DNA from: Amia ocellicauda
Lineage: Eukaryota; Chordata; Actinopteri; Amiiformes; Amiidae
NCBI RefSeq assembly: GCF_036373705.1
Contig: NC_089867.1
Coordinates: 20,145,823 to 20,209,822 of the forward strand
Length of the DNA: 64,000 nt
Reading direction: 5' to 3'
This document shows, in pieces, positions 1 through 11,657 of the stretch. Numbering within the stretch: position 1 is the stretch's first letter; each line of letters opens with the position of its first letter. A program made the translations under genes and the position numbers. The notes beneath the pieces are model-generated. The model searched no databases and was not told the origin of the DNA. It saw only the letters and a program-made list of their open reading frames with translations.

Positions 1-528
1 TTGACTCTGGGAATGTTTGTCGCAATGAAGAGTGACACACAAATAAACTAGAGTCCTGAAGTTTTTTCAGCAGTTATGCATTTCATGTTAGTGCCTCAGT
101 TATCCTTAATTATTGAAAACGTTACAATCAAAACCATATCTTATTTTTGTAAAATGTGCTGGATTGGAGGGTTTCTAGTTTAAACAATGTAATGTTGACT
201 TATCAGTGTCTTAAATAGTCAAATGTTTATTAATTAGTGTTGGTAAGGGGTTAGCTTAATATATTTGAGAACAGTACTACGTTTGCACACACATCTTGAA
301 AAATGCAATACTTGCAGAGACACCGTTTGGAATGGTTTAACTGGCATAATTGTTACTAGACTTTTCTAAAATGATTATATAGTTGTTTTTCTCTTGAACC
401 CAGTTACCTATATTACTCGTGATTAGGTAAATGTATCCTAAGATAACAAAGCAATCTTGACAAGCTGCCAGTCAGTATACATTTGCTTGCACATGTGCTT
501 ATCTCCTCCTTTTGTTCTCTCCGCACAG
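1..528 (+). other. Intron of LRRC47 (3' part)
   Basis: Non-coding, AT-rich sequence with no ORF or repeat that I can support. It ends in a pyrimidine-rich tract (cctccttttgttctctccg) followed by CAG at 526-528, a good splice acceptor for the LRRC47 exon that starts at 529. Confidence 0.75.
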
Positions 529-765
529 AAAATGGCAGAGCTGAACAAATTCAGCTTTGACCACAAGGAAGAAACCCTGTCAGATGGGGAGACGGAACCC
601 ACCAATTGCGAGCGAGCTTCAGAGCCCACAGCCAATGAAAACGCCTCTCCAGAGCTGATCATGCAGCAGGTTCGAATTGAGGATGCAGATGGAAACTTAA
701 AAGTAGTTTACCCGTCCAAAACTGATCTCGAAGTAGACATGAGCAACTTGACTGTTGTGCGATAG
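529..765 (+). CDS. LRRC47: LRRC47, last coding exon (partial gene)
   Basis: This is the C-terminal exon of leucine-rich repeat containing 47, a cytosolic protein with N-terminal leucine-rich repeats and a C-terminal B3/B4-type domain like that of the phenylalanyl-tRNA synthetase beta subunit. The exon opens in phase 0 after a strong acceptor, reads KMAELNKFSFDHKEE, then a serine/glutamate-rich linker, then QVRIEDADGNLKVVYPSK, and ends TVVR-stop at 765. From memory, the human protein has a very similar ending (KMAEMKKYTLENKEE, a linker, a valine-rich strand with LKVVYPSK, TVVR-stop), so the match covers both ends of the exon. The rest of the gene lies left of the window. It converges with SMIM1, as in human. 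The leucine-rich repeats themselves are not visible here. A regulatory role is not evident from this piece. Confidence 0.9.
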   Translation, partial: KMAELNKFSFDHKEETLSDGETEPTNCERASEPTANENASPELIMQQVRIEDADGNLKVVYPSKTDLEVDMSNLTVVR

Positions 766-1204
766 CTCCAAATATAAACCATGTTCTTCCTTTGTTTTTG
801 TTTTGTATTGTCCTGTGCTTTTGTGCTCTGTTACTGTCTCTTTATATCAGGGGTTCCCAATGTCTGATGATGGAGGGTCAGTTTCTGGAGGTTGCATGGA
901 ATGTAGGGGCCGCAGTAGAAAATGAACCACCAATGAAATTGAAATATGTCACTACTCTACAGTTTGAGTAAAGCTGTAGTTTTTCCATCCTAGTAGCAAG
1001 CAACAAAATGTTCTGTTGAGGTCCAAATGAATCCTCATCACTGATGTCTGGGTCCTGTTGAAGGCACAGTCACATGCTCTGTAGCCTTCTTCTATAACAG
1101 TTATATATAATTTTAACTGACAAAACAAATATGTCTATCAAAAAAGGCAAGTTCAGTATATGAAGACTCTGTGGAACAGGACATAGCAGAAGTTAAGATT
1201 GCAT
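766..1204 (+). other. LRRC47 3' untranslated / downstream sequence
   Basis: No coding potential seen. It probably holds the LRRC47 3' UTR, but there is no clear AATAAA before the Tc1 insertion at about 1205. The next AATAAA-type signal follows the element, near 2150, so the transposon may lie within the untranslated region. The tract near 850-900 (aggggttcccaatgtctg) resembles the end of a hAT-type element, too weakly to call. Confidence 0.4.
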
Positions 1205-2075
1205 TGATGTCAGTATAACATCATGACCACTGACAGGTGAAGTGAATAACACTGATAATCTTGTTATCATAGCACCTGTCAGTGGGTGGGATATATTAAG
1301 CAGCCAGTGAACATTTTGTCCTCAAAGTTGATGTGTTAGAAGCAGGAAAAATGGGCAGCGTAAGGATCTGAGCGACTTTGACAAGGGTCAAATTGTGATG
1401 GCTAGACGACTGGGTCAGAGCATCTCCAAAACTGCAGCTCTTGTGGGGTTTTCCCGGTCTGCAGTGGTCAGTACCTATCAAAAGTGCTACAAGGAAGGAA
1501 AAGCGGTGAACAGGGTCATGGGCGGCCAATGCTCATTGATGCGCGTGGGGAGCGAAGGCTGGCCCGTGTGGCCCGATCCAACAGACGAGCTACTGTAGCT
1601 CAAATTGCTGAAAAAGTGAATGCTGGTTCTGATAGAAAGGTGTTAGAACACACAGTGCATCGCAGTTTGTTGCATATGGGGCTGCGTAGCCGCAGACCAG
1701 TCTGGGTGCCCATGCTGACCCCTGTCCACTGCCGAAAGCGCCTACAATGGGCAAGGGAGCATCAGAACTGGACCACGGAGCAATGGAAGAAGGTGGCCTG
1801 GTCTGATGAATCACAAGTTGACTTGGCCTCCAAATTCCCCAGATCTCAATCCAATCAAGCATCTGTGGGATGTGCTGGACAAACAATTCCGATCCATGGA
1901 GGTCCCACCTCGCAACTTACAGGATTTTAAGGATCTGCTGCTAACGTCTTGGTGCGAGATACCACAGCACACCTTCAGAGGTCTAGTGGAGTCCATGCCT
2001 CGACGGGTCAGGGCTGTTTTTGGACCTACACAATATTAGGCAGGTGGTCATAATGTTATGGCTGATCGGTGTATA
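1205..2075 (+). mobile_element. Tc1-like DNA transposon, internally deleted and dead
   Basis: The ends carry inverted copies of a terminal motif: cataatgttatg and tggtca near 2040-2060 match ccataac/atgacca-type sequence near 1215-1235. The interior encodes a Tc1-family transposase in broken frames. At 1395-1500 the N-terminal paired-type helix-turn-helix reads [20 protein letters not shown]. At 1560-1800 are the second DNA-binding part ([17 protein letters not shown]) and the start of the catalytic domain (WKKVAWSDES, with the first Asp). The sequence then jumps directly to PPNSPDLNPIKHLWDVLD (1823-1880), so most of the central catalytic domain is deleted. The tail (VESMPRRVRAVF) ends at 2039. 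Several frameshifts separate these blocks. It is a fossil with no intact enzyme. Confidence 0.9.
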
Positions 2076-2369
2076 TTGTATTTATAATTTGTTTTATGTC
2101 ACTTGTTTCTTTAATACTTTTTTTATTTTGTTTTGTTTTTTGTTTCTAAAATAAAGAAAATCTATGCAGTTTCTGTGTGAGTGTATGAACACAATGATTG
2201 GTGGTTGAATTGGCTGCGATGCAAGGGGAACCGGCTAAAATCTTGCTTAGGGCACCAAATTGGTCAGGGCCGGCCCTGCAGTGGGCACTTTCCGTCAGAC
2301 CAGGAAGAAGACAAACACGGCCGAATTCATCACTAGATCCAGTCCTTTGCTGGTGACAACTGTGCAGAA

Positions 2370-3383
2370 ATGTGCAGTGAGACGGAACAGCACCGTAGAT
2401 CTGTCTCAACCCGTCCTTCAGCCTCCGATCAAGGGGTCCAGATTGACCCCAAGTGGGTTTCTGTGAGTAAAGACGCGCGTCTCCGCAGTGGAACAGGAGC
2501 AGCCCAAAGCCCTGCTGGAAGCCAAGCTGTCCAAAGCAAGTCTGGACAAAGAAAATAAGAACATAAGGACATAAGAAAGTTTACAAACAAGAAGACGAGG
2601 CCATTCGACCCATCCAAGGATCCTATTCAGTCTTATTTTAAATGTTCCCAAACTTTCAGCTTCTATCACTTCACTGGGGAGTTTGTTCCAGATTGTGATG
2701 ACTCTCTGTGTCAAGACGTGTCTCCTGTTTTCCGTTTTGAATGCCTTGAAGCCCAATTTCCATTTGTGTTCCCGGGTGCGTGTGTCCTGCTGATCTGGAA
2801 AAGCTCCTCTGGTTTGATATGGTCGATGCCAGTAAGATACCGTCTCCACGCATATCGACAAAGAGATGCACCTCCTTTAACGAGAGCGCTCTACGTTTAT
2901 GACACCTTCACAGTCACTAAAGTGAAGGAGTGCTTCAATTACGAAAAGTCCCGCAGTGCCTGTGCGCCCAAACCGCCCGCTTTCCAGCAGCACTTGGTAG
3001 CATCTCTTTCCACCCCTCTCCCTCGGTCGGCAGAGAAAGGGCAGCGAGACGAGGTCCACTCCAGTGCCGCCGACAGCGGGGTAAGGACAGACGGGGTCAA
3101 TGCCACTGCCAGCAGCGCGGAAACCCAGCCGAGCAAGACATTATTTTCCGAGGACTCCGCGATTGAAAGTGAATCTCAGGACGTACCTGAGGAGGAGAGC
3201 TCTGAGAGCGAACAAGAGACGCACTTCTCTCCGGAGGGGGATTATTACACGAAGCAGAGAATCGTGCACTGGGTGCTGAAAGTGAATGCCAGTTTGTTTG
3301 CTCCGGCAAGTGAGGGACAGAAGCAGAGCAGCCCCGGGACGGAGCAGGACACTGCCATAAAGATCGTCTATGAAGGGGACTGA
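2370..3383 (+). pseudogene. Unidentified acidic ORF split by a LINE insertion
   Basis: I do not recognise this protein. If the insertion at 2553-2864 is ignored, one frame runs from ATG 2370 to the TGA ending at 3383, about 230 codons, GC-rich compared with its surroundings. A frame stop (TAG) lies about 40 bases upstream, and a CAG just before the ATG could be a splice acceptor. Visible parts: a polar N-terminus, a short conserved-looking block (ALYVYDTFTVTKVKECFNYE, about 2888-2945), a long Ser/Glu/Asp-rich low-complexity middle (about 3010-3225) and an amphipathic segment near the end (RIVHWVLKVNASLF). An AATAAA lies at 3571. It lies between LRRC47 and SMIM1. As it stands the LINE puts a TAA at 2556-2558, so the product would be truncated. 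It may be a damaged gene, a polymorphic insertion in a live gene, or a chance ORF of repeat origin. Confidence 0.5.
2553..2864 (-). mobile_element. 3' fragment of a LINE (RT C-terminus) with 8-bp target duplication
   Basis: On the minus strand this encodes the last part of a non-LTR retrotransposon ORF2 (RVITIWNKLPSEVIEAESL near 2640-2700, then TFKIRLNRIL), followed by a short 3' end reading towards 2560. The direct repeat gacaaaga flanks it at 2545-2552 and 2857-2864. The insert plus one copy of the duplication is 312 bp, a multiple of three. The clean target duplication and the matching frame on both sides mark this as a 5'-truncated insertion into a pre-existing ORF. Confidence 0.85.
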
Positions 3384-6300
3384 ACCAGGTTTCTCAGTCC
3401 GCGGGGAAACAATAATGCACAAATAGCACCATCAAAAGTTTCCAATAGAGCTCATGGTTTGCTATTCTGAGTGCTGTTCATTCGCTCTTATATTAGCATT
3501 GAATGCAGGTTTCAGTCTTTGAATTACTGTATATGGTGCAACTCGAAGCTAAAATGTTTATTAGTCTTTAAATAAAATATGGCTTGTGCATTGAAATAGT
3601 AACTGGAGAATAAAAACATGGTGCCATGCTGCATGACCATATTTGAAATGTTCTATAATCAGAACCAGGTTGATCTGGAGTGTAGGATAGTTTCCAGAAG
3701 TTTAAAGACAAGTTTAAGGAGAACAGCATAATACATAAAGAGCACACATATAATGAAACACCCTATAGCCTACATGTGTAAATACTGCTTAAACACTATA
3801 ATTCACTGAACATGCACAAGGTGTTCTTGGCAAAACTTCACTAGCAAATGTTTGGTTATGTTCCTGCGATTACCCAATAAACTGATTAATGATCTGGGCT
3901 GCTTTTGATCTTCAGAGCACATCTAGTTTCGTACAGGATTTTGCGGTTGACTGTTGGTATGTGCTGGAGTGAAGGACGAGTTATCTTATTTCAGGAAGCA
4001 TATCTCCTGGACTGTCATTTTTCAGGGCATTATGGTCAGGTGTTTCCAGTACCTTTCCCCTCAGACCCACACTCTCTGTCTTGTTAAATTATCTAAATAT
4101 GAGATTATAATGTCAACATTCATTTCAATCATGAATCCCAGCTACCCCTTATTTGTTCACTGAAAATCCTTTTTTGTTTTATCATTTAAACCTACTTGTT
4201 ACAATATTTAATTTCTATAGCATTTTGTGGTGACATCGTTTACTACGTCTTTTCAATTTTATTTTCTTCCTCAAAATCAAATGAAGCAGGCATTCGTATA
4301 CTGACCTACTGAACATGCATATTTCAATGACATGATTCCCATTGAATAAACATTTGATAAGTGGACAAACTCTTATCCTTTCAGCATTTAGCATGGTCTT
4401 TATCAATCAAGCTTATGTGAGGGATAGTGTAATTATGTTGGTTGGTGTCATGCACAAGTCATGTCTAATGAGAATAATTATATGAGAATAAAGTTTTGTA
4501 TATATACAATGTCTATTTGGAAACAAAATACCAGTTTTGTTCTGTTCTGTACCAGCATTTCAAAAGGAGTTACAAATAAGTGGAATTTCCAGATACTTTT
4601 TTATAATAAAAGCTGTTTAAAGTACTATGCAATGCTACAAATGAATTTCCATTGTCTTATACATAGTTATCAAGTAGTTACAACTGGTTACTGTTTCAGG
4701 TACTTAAGATGTCAACTCTTTGTTCTTGCATTGCTACAGTAAATAGCCTATATATAGAACTAAGGAACTTAAGACCTATTAATCTCCCTTTGCACACATG
4801 AATGCTTAGTCAATAAGAAACAGCCTTAATTTTCTCCAACATATACATAAGATCTTTATTTTGAGGTGCTTAAGAAATAATCACATTCAATCAAGCCTTC
4901 TATTGTGCATGTTTGCCATGTAAGGAGGTCATCTATTTATTATATTGTTTTGACATCTATCTGCCTGACATAGTTACTTCAGCTTGGCTTATCATTTATT
5001 TATAAGCATGTACCAGGAGACTGAAGCAGATCTGTCCCAGTCAATTACAATTGTATTTTTTTACTACCTGAACTGAATTACAAATCTAAAACATACAAGA
5101 TGTAAAATAGCAGATTTGATTTAATCTTAAAACATCAGATGCTCACGTTTGGTTATGGTGAAAATGTGAGTTAAAAGGTTAATGTAAAATCATTCCAATT
5201 AATGTCTGGTTTAAGTGACATTATTTGAATTAAAACACAGAACTGCCTAAATATATAACTGATTTATTCCTTAAATCAATGAAAAAAACATTTTAAACAA
5301 ATGGAATATGAATTGGCTAAGACACATCCATTTTACAATATTAAATACCTCTTGGGTAAGTAAAAGAATACCATTAAAAATACAAAGGTTGTGCAGATTT
5401 AAAAATTAATATAATTAATGTGAAATCTAATACATGAATTATACAGCTTTGGAGCAAAGCATTGGAAAATCACGATTATACTTCCAGGTTCCATAAAAAC
5501 AGCAGTGCAGTGAAGAGCCACGCTGAGGTCATAATTGTATTGTAATGTGTAGCTAGATTCTGCCAAGCGAACAGCTTTACAGAATGGAAAGTTTATTAAG
5601 TAATCTCATATTTTTAATCTGATATTACCAAGAGGTAGAAATGAAATGGACGCCTTTGTCACAATGGAATTTGATTAAATAGCAGGTAAAGCATACTTGT
5701 GAGTAATGAAGCAGCTGACATTGGACCCAATGCATGATCACATCAGTACCAAGTTAATTCTGTTCTGCGCTTTGCAATTTATACCAAAATTCAGCACCTG
5801 GTCAAAAACTGGAGACGAAAAAATAATATTGGTATACATTCATAAAGCACTGGCAGAAAGAGTAAACCGAGAGCATGGAGTATTTACACAATGCTTGATT
5901 CTAACTTAAGAGACATTGTAAAATGCTCCTTAGTTTCTCAGCTGTTTGTTTATTCAAATTAAAATGCAACATTTTATATTTTATTTGGGATGGCTGTTTC
6001 TTTGAGGATCCAATGATTTGCAATTATAACCGTTGAGAAGGAAACTCTCTGCAGTGGTATTGCAGTAGCGTCACGATCAATCATATGACGTGTCCGTTAT
6101 CTGCTACGGTCAACACTCCTGCATTCCACAGAGAAACCTCTATTCACTGAGCAGCTGAAGATAACGGGTTTTTTTTTTTTTTACCGAGGAATGTATTCTG
6201 GGAATGGTCCAGATCAAAACACACAAAATATACATCAGCATTGAAACAGAGATTGTATACCCAAGAACAGTTGGCAAGGAAGTGCGGAACACATACACTT

Positions 6301-6461
6301 TAAAACATTTACATTGTTTTGAGAAATGGCTTTTCAGAGATTAAGGATTTAAACATCTGTGAGGATGTTAATAAAGCAATTTATGTCTGCAGCTTTTGGA
6401 TCTGAAATCAAATCAATAATTTGAAGATATTATAATTTTAAAATAAACAGTTTTACATTTT
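3384..6461. other. Intergenic region before SMIM1
   Basis: AT-rich sequence without a gene I can support. AATAAA hexamers at 3571 and about 3610 may end the transcript of the upstream ORF. A poly-T run (about 6171-6182) and the stretch just before 6462 belong to the 3' side of SMIM1, whose untranslated region would run into this interval on the minus strand. Confidence 0.5.
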
Positions 6462-6944
6462 CTATTTGCATTTGTGTACATTGTAGCCAGTGACATATCC
6501 AATGAGGTAAATGACGATGAGGACGACAAGGCAGCCGGACACTTTTAAGGCGATCCCCAGGTTCCCTGTACACAATCTGTTGTAGATCCTGGCCAAAGCA
6601 AAACAGTTTTCAGTCATGTTAAGTATCAGTACTGCCCTCATTCAGAAAATACCCCCTAATTACCAGCCCTGAGAGTAACCTGTTGATTACAGATGACATG
6701 GAATCTTTCATAACACCTACCAATATCAAATCCCACACAAATCACTTAATTGCCTCTTGCTTAGACCCAAAGGAACGTCACCATCCATAACAGGGCTTAG
6801 ACTGACCTGTAACGAATTATAGGTTTTCAGACTATCTCACCCCATTATTCTAGACGTCCCAGAGGCAGACATGTCGATGTTGATTTCATCTGGACGTCTC
6901 TCGTTCCAGCGGCTGTACTGCGAACCAGTCTCCTGGGGCTCCAT
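6462..6944 (-). CDS. SMIM1: Small integral membrane protein 1 (SMIM1), two coding exons
   Basis: SMIM1 is a short single-pass type II membrane protein of red cells. The human protein carries the Vel blood group. Coding exon 1 is 6841-6944 on the minus strand (MEPQETGSQYSRWNERR, then a polar stretch ending SRIM). Coding exon 2 is 6462-6588 (YNRLCTGNLGIALKVSG, a hydrophobic span of about 20 residues, then GYVTGYNVHKCK-stop). The splice phase matches (phase 2) and the product has 76 residues, against 78 in human. Diagnostic shared features are the YSRW block, RLCTG.LGIA.KV before the membrane span, and the VHKCK terminus. A Cys lies at the juxtamembrane border and another two residues from the C-terminus. 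The donor is GTGAGA and the acceptor is CAG. It converges with LRRC47 and lies downstream of CCDC27 on the same strand, as in human. Upstream non-coding exons were not identified. Confidence 0.94.
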
Positions 6945-7574
6945 TCTTGTGGTGTCCAGTGTCACACAGCTGCACGGAGGACACGCACAAAACATCACGC
7001 CCAGTGTCCTGTTAATCTTACATTTCCCATATCAATAACGTTTGAAAGTTGGATAGAAGAACTGCCCTTCAAAGGGATGATGCTGAAGATTATTATTATG
7101 TGTATAAAGGAATTTTATTAAATGTAATGCATTGGCATTTCTCCATCATAAAGAGAGGAGGCAGGCCGACAGATCTGATGCAGCCTGACAGTAAGTCGGA
7201 CAGCAAATAGGCACACAAACATACCTTTAAATTTGACTGCTTAAATGATTGGTGACTTTGGCAGATATTTGAGAGAAAGAAGAGCATCACCTACAGTGAC
7301 TGCATGTTTCAAGTACAACATCCTGTGCGGAGACCATTCAAACTCTCAGTCAAACTTTGTTTAACATAGGACACTGTATAAGACACTATTTGCCCGTGAC
7401 GTTTCCAAGAGCAACCCAAGATAGGGAGTCTGTTAGTCGTATGCAAGCTGGACTTCAGCGGGTTTCTGTTTTAACACAAACCTGAAAGATGCAGTCAGGA
7501 TGTTATAAAACAATCCCCTTCTGTCTGTAGATGTCAATTATTTATTCCACATACAGTCCCTGCTGGTTTCTGAT
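6945..7574 (-). other. Upstream side of SMIM1
   Basis: Presumed 5' UTR, intron or promoter of SMIM1. No second coding exon is needed, because the ATG at 6942-6944 gives the family N-terminus. I see no TATA box or GATA cluster clear enough to call. Confidence 0.35.
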
Positions 7575-9780
7575 ATTTTATCTTTTACTCATTATATTTG
7601 GCTTCTATTGCTGCATTCTGTTTGCCTTTTTTATTACTTCTCACTTTCTCCATCCAAACAATGTGGGGGAGTCCACATAGACTCCTAGGTCTCTCATGCG
7701 TTACTTCCTCTAGTTCTATTCCTCCCATAGTGTAATTATAGTGGACATTTTTATTACCTGCATGTAATACCTTGCACTTGTCCACATTGAAGTTCTCTGC
7801 CCACAACTGAATGTTATCTAAGTCCCTTTGAATAGCCTGTGCTGCTGAGATTGTATCTGCTGAGCCACCTATTTTAGTATCATCTGCAAGTTTGACAAGT
7901 TTGATAACTATCCCAGAGTCCAGATCATTAATATAGATTAGAAACAGCAAAGGCCCTAGTACTGATCCCTGTGGAACTCCACTAACAACCTCACTCCAGT
8001 TAGAAGCGACTCCTCTAATCGACACCCTTGGTTTCCTATACATCAACCAGTTCATAATCCATCTACTTACATTACCCTGAATGCCTACAGCTTCCAATTT
8101 GAGGATCAGTCTTTGGTGTGGATCCTTATCAAAAGCTTTTTGAAAATCTAAGTAGATCATAATCATATGCTTTCACATGATCTACAGCTGCAGTTGCATG
8201 TTCAATAAATTCTAATAGATTAGTAAGACATGATCTGCCTCGTCTAAACCATGTTGACTATCTCCAAGAATATGGTTTTCATTAAGATGCTCCTCTATTT
8301 TCTGTCTAATAATTTGTTCCAACATTTTACAAGTAATGCAGGTGAGACTGATTGGTCTGTAATTTCCTGGCTCAGTTTTGTCTCCTTTCTTGTGGATTGA
8401 TATACCATTTGCTGTCTTCCAGTCAGTTGGCACATCCCCTGTTCTAAGTGTCATTTGGAATATTTGAGTTGCAGCCTATAAATAATTTCCCTCATTTCTT
8501 TAAGTACTGCTGGAAATATCCCACCTGGCCCAGGTGATTTGTTTATTTTAAATTCTGCTAGTCCCTTTAGTACTTCCTCCTCATTTATCCTAATCTCTCT
8601 TATGGTTGGACTGGACTGGTTGTTAACGTGTGGCATGTTATCATTTTTTTCTTTTGTAAAAACCTCTGTGAAATACTCATTTAGAACATTTGCCACATCT
8701 TGTTTGTTTACCAAGATACTTCAATTTCTGCCCTTTATCAGTTTAATTTCATCATTGATTGACCTCTTGCTGTTGTAATATTGAAAAAAGCTCTTTGCAT
8801 TATGTTAAGGTACAACCACTTCACCAGAAGTAAACCCTTCAGATTCCCTGGACTAGGATAACCTACAATAAGAATACAATACAATGAGTTACATGGTTAC
8901 AGTAGGTTAAATAATCAGTATGCCTACCAATCTTAATTATCCCCAACAGTTAGTATATGAATGTTATATAAAAATCCTTGTACTCTGTTCTCCCAACATG
9001 CAGAGTATTATACAGTGGGCATATACAATACATAGGGGGCAATTTTACCCCAACACATTAGTTTTAGCTCCAAGAGCTAGGTTTCTTTTCTTTTCTCTTT
9101 GCTTTCCTGATCCCTTTCTTAATATCTCTTTGCAGCTCAACATATTCTTTGTATTTTGTTTCGTCTATCCCTTTTGTATGCACTATACAACTTTCTCTTA
9201 ATATTTTTTTAGCATACATCTATTAAACCATTTTGGCCAGTGTTTTTTGGTCCTCATTTTCAAAGTTTGGTACAAATTTCTCCTGGGCCTCAAGTAGTAT
9301 ATTCTTAAAATATAACCATCCATTTTCAACTGAATCTGTATCCAGTGTGCTCCGGTCCCACTCTTCTAAGTGCCGCCTCATACCTTCAAGGTTTGCTTTT
9401 CTAAAATTTAGACCATCGTTTTAGACATGGTTCTTGCATTTTGAAAGAATGCCTCCAAGCTAACCATCACAGTTTGCATTGGTTCTCTAACTAGTGTCCC
9501 TCTGACTCTATCTTGGTCATTTGAAAAGATCAATTATTTAAGAGAAAACTACCTTGGAGGTTCTGCTCTTTAGTTTCTTTCCTAACTCTTTAAATTGGTC
9601 TTGCAGAACCTCTGCCCTTCCTTTTCCTATGTCATTGGTTCCAATGTGGACCATGACCAGTGGATTCCCCCCAGCTTTGGCCAGTAGCCCGTCTACTAGT
9701 TTAGAGAGATCTGCAACCAGGAAAGATTCCATGCGGGTCTCCTCTAAGAATTGAGTTTCCTGCTTTATCTACCTCCCTGT
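7575..9780 (-). mobile_element. CR1-type LINE remnant (ORF1 esterase end, ORF2 with RT)
   Basis: Read on the minus strand, 9780 to 7575. A piece at 9538-9732 reads GNPLVMVHIGTNDIGKGR, the GxND block of the SGNH/GDSL-type esterase found in ORF1 of CR1-clade elements. The stretch 9080-9430 is an ORF2 segment that usually lies between the endonuclease and the RT. At 8212-8714 is the N-terminal part of the RT (NKSPGPGGI, GNYRPISLTC). At 7585-8166 is the RT core (YLDFQKAFDK, SGVPQGSVLGPLLF, then LADDTKIGG in place of the usual FADDTKIGG) and the downstream thumb (CKVLHAGNKN). Stops and frameshifts break every part, so it is inactive. Matching RT pieces recur at 46.3 kb and 47.5 kb, and the 9080-9430 segment recurs at 20.14 kb, so this family has been active in this genome. 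Confidence 0.9.
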
Positions 9781-11019
9781 TCTGAGGGAGAGCGGGCACC
9801 ATGGTGCCATCACCCTCGGAGCCATCATTGTCCAACTCGGTGTCCAGCAGTTGGAACCTGTTGGGCATTTGTAGCTCTCGGCATGTTTCTAAGGGTTGTG
9901 CACACCCTTTAGTGTGCACAGCTCTAAAACTGAGGCAGCTGTGGCAACACTGTGTGTGAGCAGAGATTGAACTCATGCAAGTACAGGCAATTGTTAACTT
10001 CCAAAGAAAGAAAATGCAACAAATATTAAAAGGGCAATGTACTGTCTGCTTCCGAGGACTAAACTTAAAATATATTAAAAAAAAAAAAAAAAAAACATCT
10101 GGAGGTAAGATTTTATTTTTTAAATGTAACTGCAACTGTAATTCAATTTTGCTTGACATGCGAGTAGAAAATACGCATTTAATAATTAAATATTTTTATG
10201 AAAGCATAATAAGCAAAACGTCAACACAGAAACAGTATAACCAAACACTATCGATAGTTTGTATTTGCAGTAATAAGTTATATCAATTTAAGATACATCC
10301 ACGTACATTACAAATAGCTCCGGTGCTGGTTATGTGATGTGAACAGTGAAATAATATAATACCAAAATAACAACGTGTTTATAGACTAAAATAAATCAAA
10401 TCGCACAAACTGAATAAACTAGTCCTGACCGTGGCGTGCGTTGCTCTTTAACAGGGTGCGTTCAGGGGATCCTCACATGAAACTTGTACAAACCGATAGA
10501 TATCACTTAAAAGAAGGTAATAATAATGTGTTAATTGCAGAAACAAGATGCAGAATATTCCTCACTTGTTGATACTTAAAAATAACGCCTTAATTGCATT
10601 GATTTCAAACTGTGCTGGTGAATTGAAACCGGTGATTACAATCACATGGATCAATGCATGGCGTTTAAATCCCCTTTATTATAGCAAGTTGTTTGATCCG
10701 TGTATCATCACAGATAGAACTAAATAAACTGTAGTCTTTATAAGCATTAAACGTACTTAAAAATGTACAGACAAGGTACCTATTTAAGTTTTCAAGAAAA
10801 TGTGTTTCACGATATCAGTGATCAGCAGAAAATTGAAACCACCTCCTGCATTAAAATGACTGAACGTGATGCAACTTCTTTGACTGGAACACAGTATTGA
10901 TATGTAAAAAAGAAGAGCATCAAGATCATGTCCGTTTTGATCCATGTCAATTATTGTTACAAAACGGACGTGCATTGCCGCACATCTGTAATTTTACTTC
11001 CCCCGCACTACTATCCATT
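9781..11019. other. Intergenic, no gene seen
   Basis: Repeat-flanked AT-rich DNA. A poly-A run at about 10076-10095 may mark the tail of an inserted retroelement on the plus strand. I see no coding exon with splice signals. Confidence 0.4.
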
Positions 11020-11657
11020 TGCACTGCACACAGGAGAGACACTGCATGTGAAACTAAATCATCAAACATTAATACCATCATGTGCATCCCTATCACAATC
11101 ATATCATTGCTCCTGTTCTGAAATATCTTGGTTTGTTTTCTTAAAACCTTCTTAGCAAAACATGCATTATATTGTAGTATTTCGGGGGTAGCGGCCAAGA
11201 TGGGGAATCGATTAAATGGTCATAGTCGATTGTCCGTTTGAACACGTTTACTGGAGTGCATTTACAAGGATTTTAAATCAATAAAAGACATCTTACCATT
11301 GTACAGCACAACTGTCGACACACTATTGCAACATTTTAAATAGCACAGGGTATAGTATATCAAAGATTACTTTAAAATTAACTGACAATACTTACCAAAT
11401 GATACTTTGTGAAGTTAATCGATTAATTGATTAATCTATTCAGTCCAGTGTTGAGATGCACTGTCATCAATATCAGCCTTCTGAAATACAAAACCTAATT
11501 AACTTATTAGATCTTCCCATCAATTAGAAAAAAACGATTGGATTCAATATACCTCAAAAATACACTAAATCATCACCAACTGCAACCAACCGAGAACTCC
11601 AGGTGTGTACAATACTAGCGACTGCACTGAACTCCCCATAGAGGCAGCTGCCCCTTA
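11020..11657 (+). repeat. Direct repeat, copy 1 (about 640 bp)
   Basis: From tgcactgcacacaggagag to the block catagaggcagctgcccc this segment is repeated almost base for base at 12875-13525, 1855 bp further on. Shared landmarks include the block ggggtagcggccaagatgg, atcgattaattgattaat, and aatatcagccttctg. It has no coding capacity that I trust. It could be a segmental duplication or the paired long repeats of a small non-autonomous retroelement. I did not see clear primer-binding or polypurine sites. Confidence 0.85.

Noticed and set aside
9975-10337. 120-codon frame with a poly-lysine stretch
   Set aside because: The lysines come from a poly-A run, and nothing else in it looks coding.
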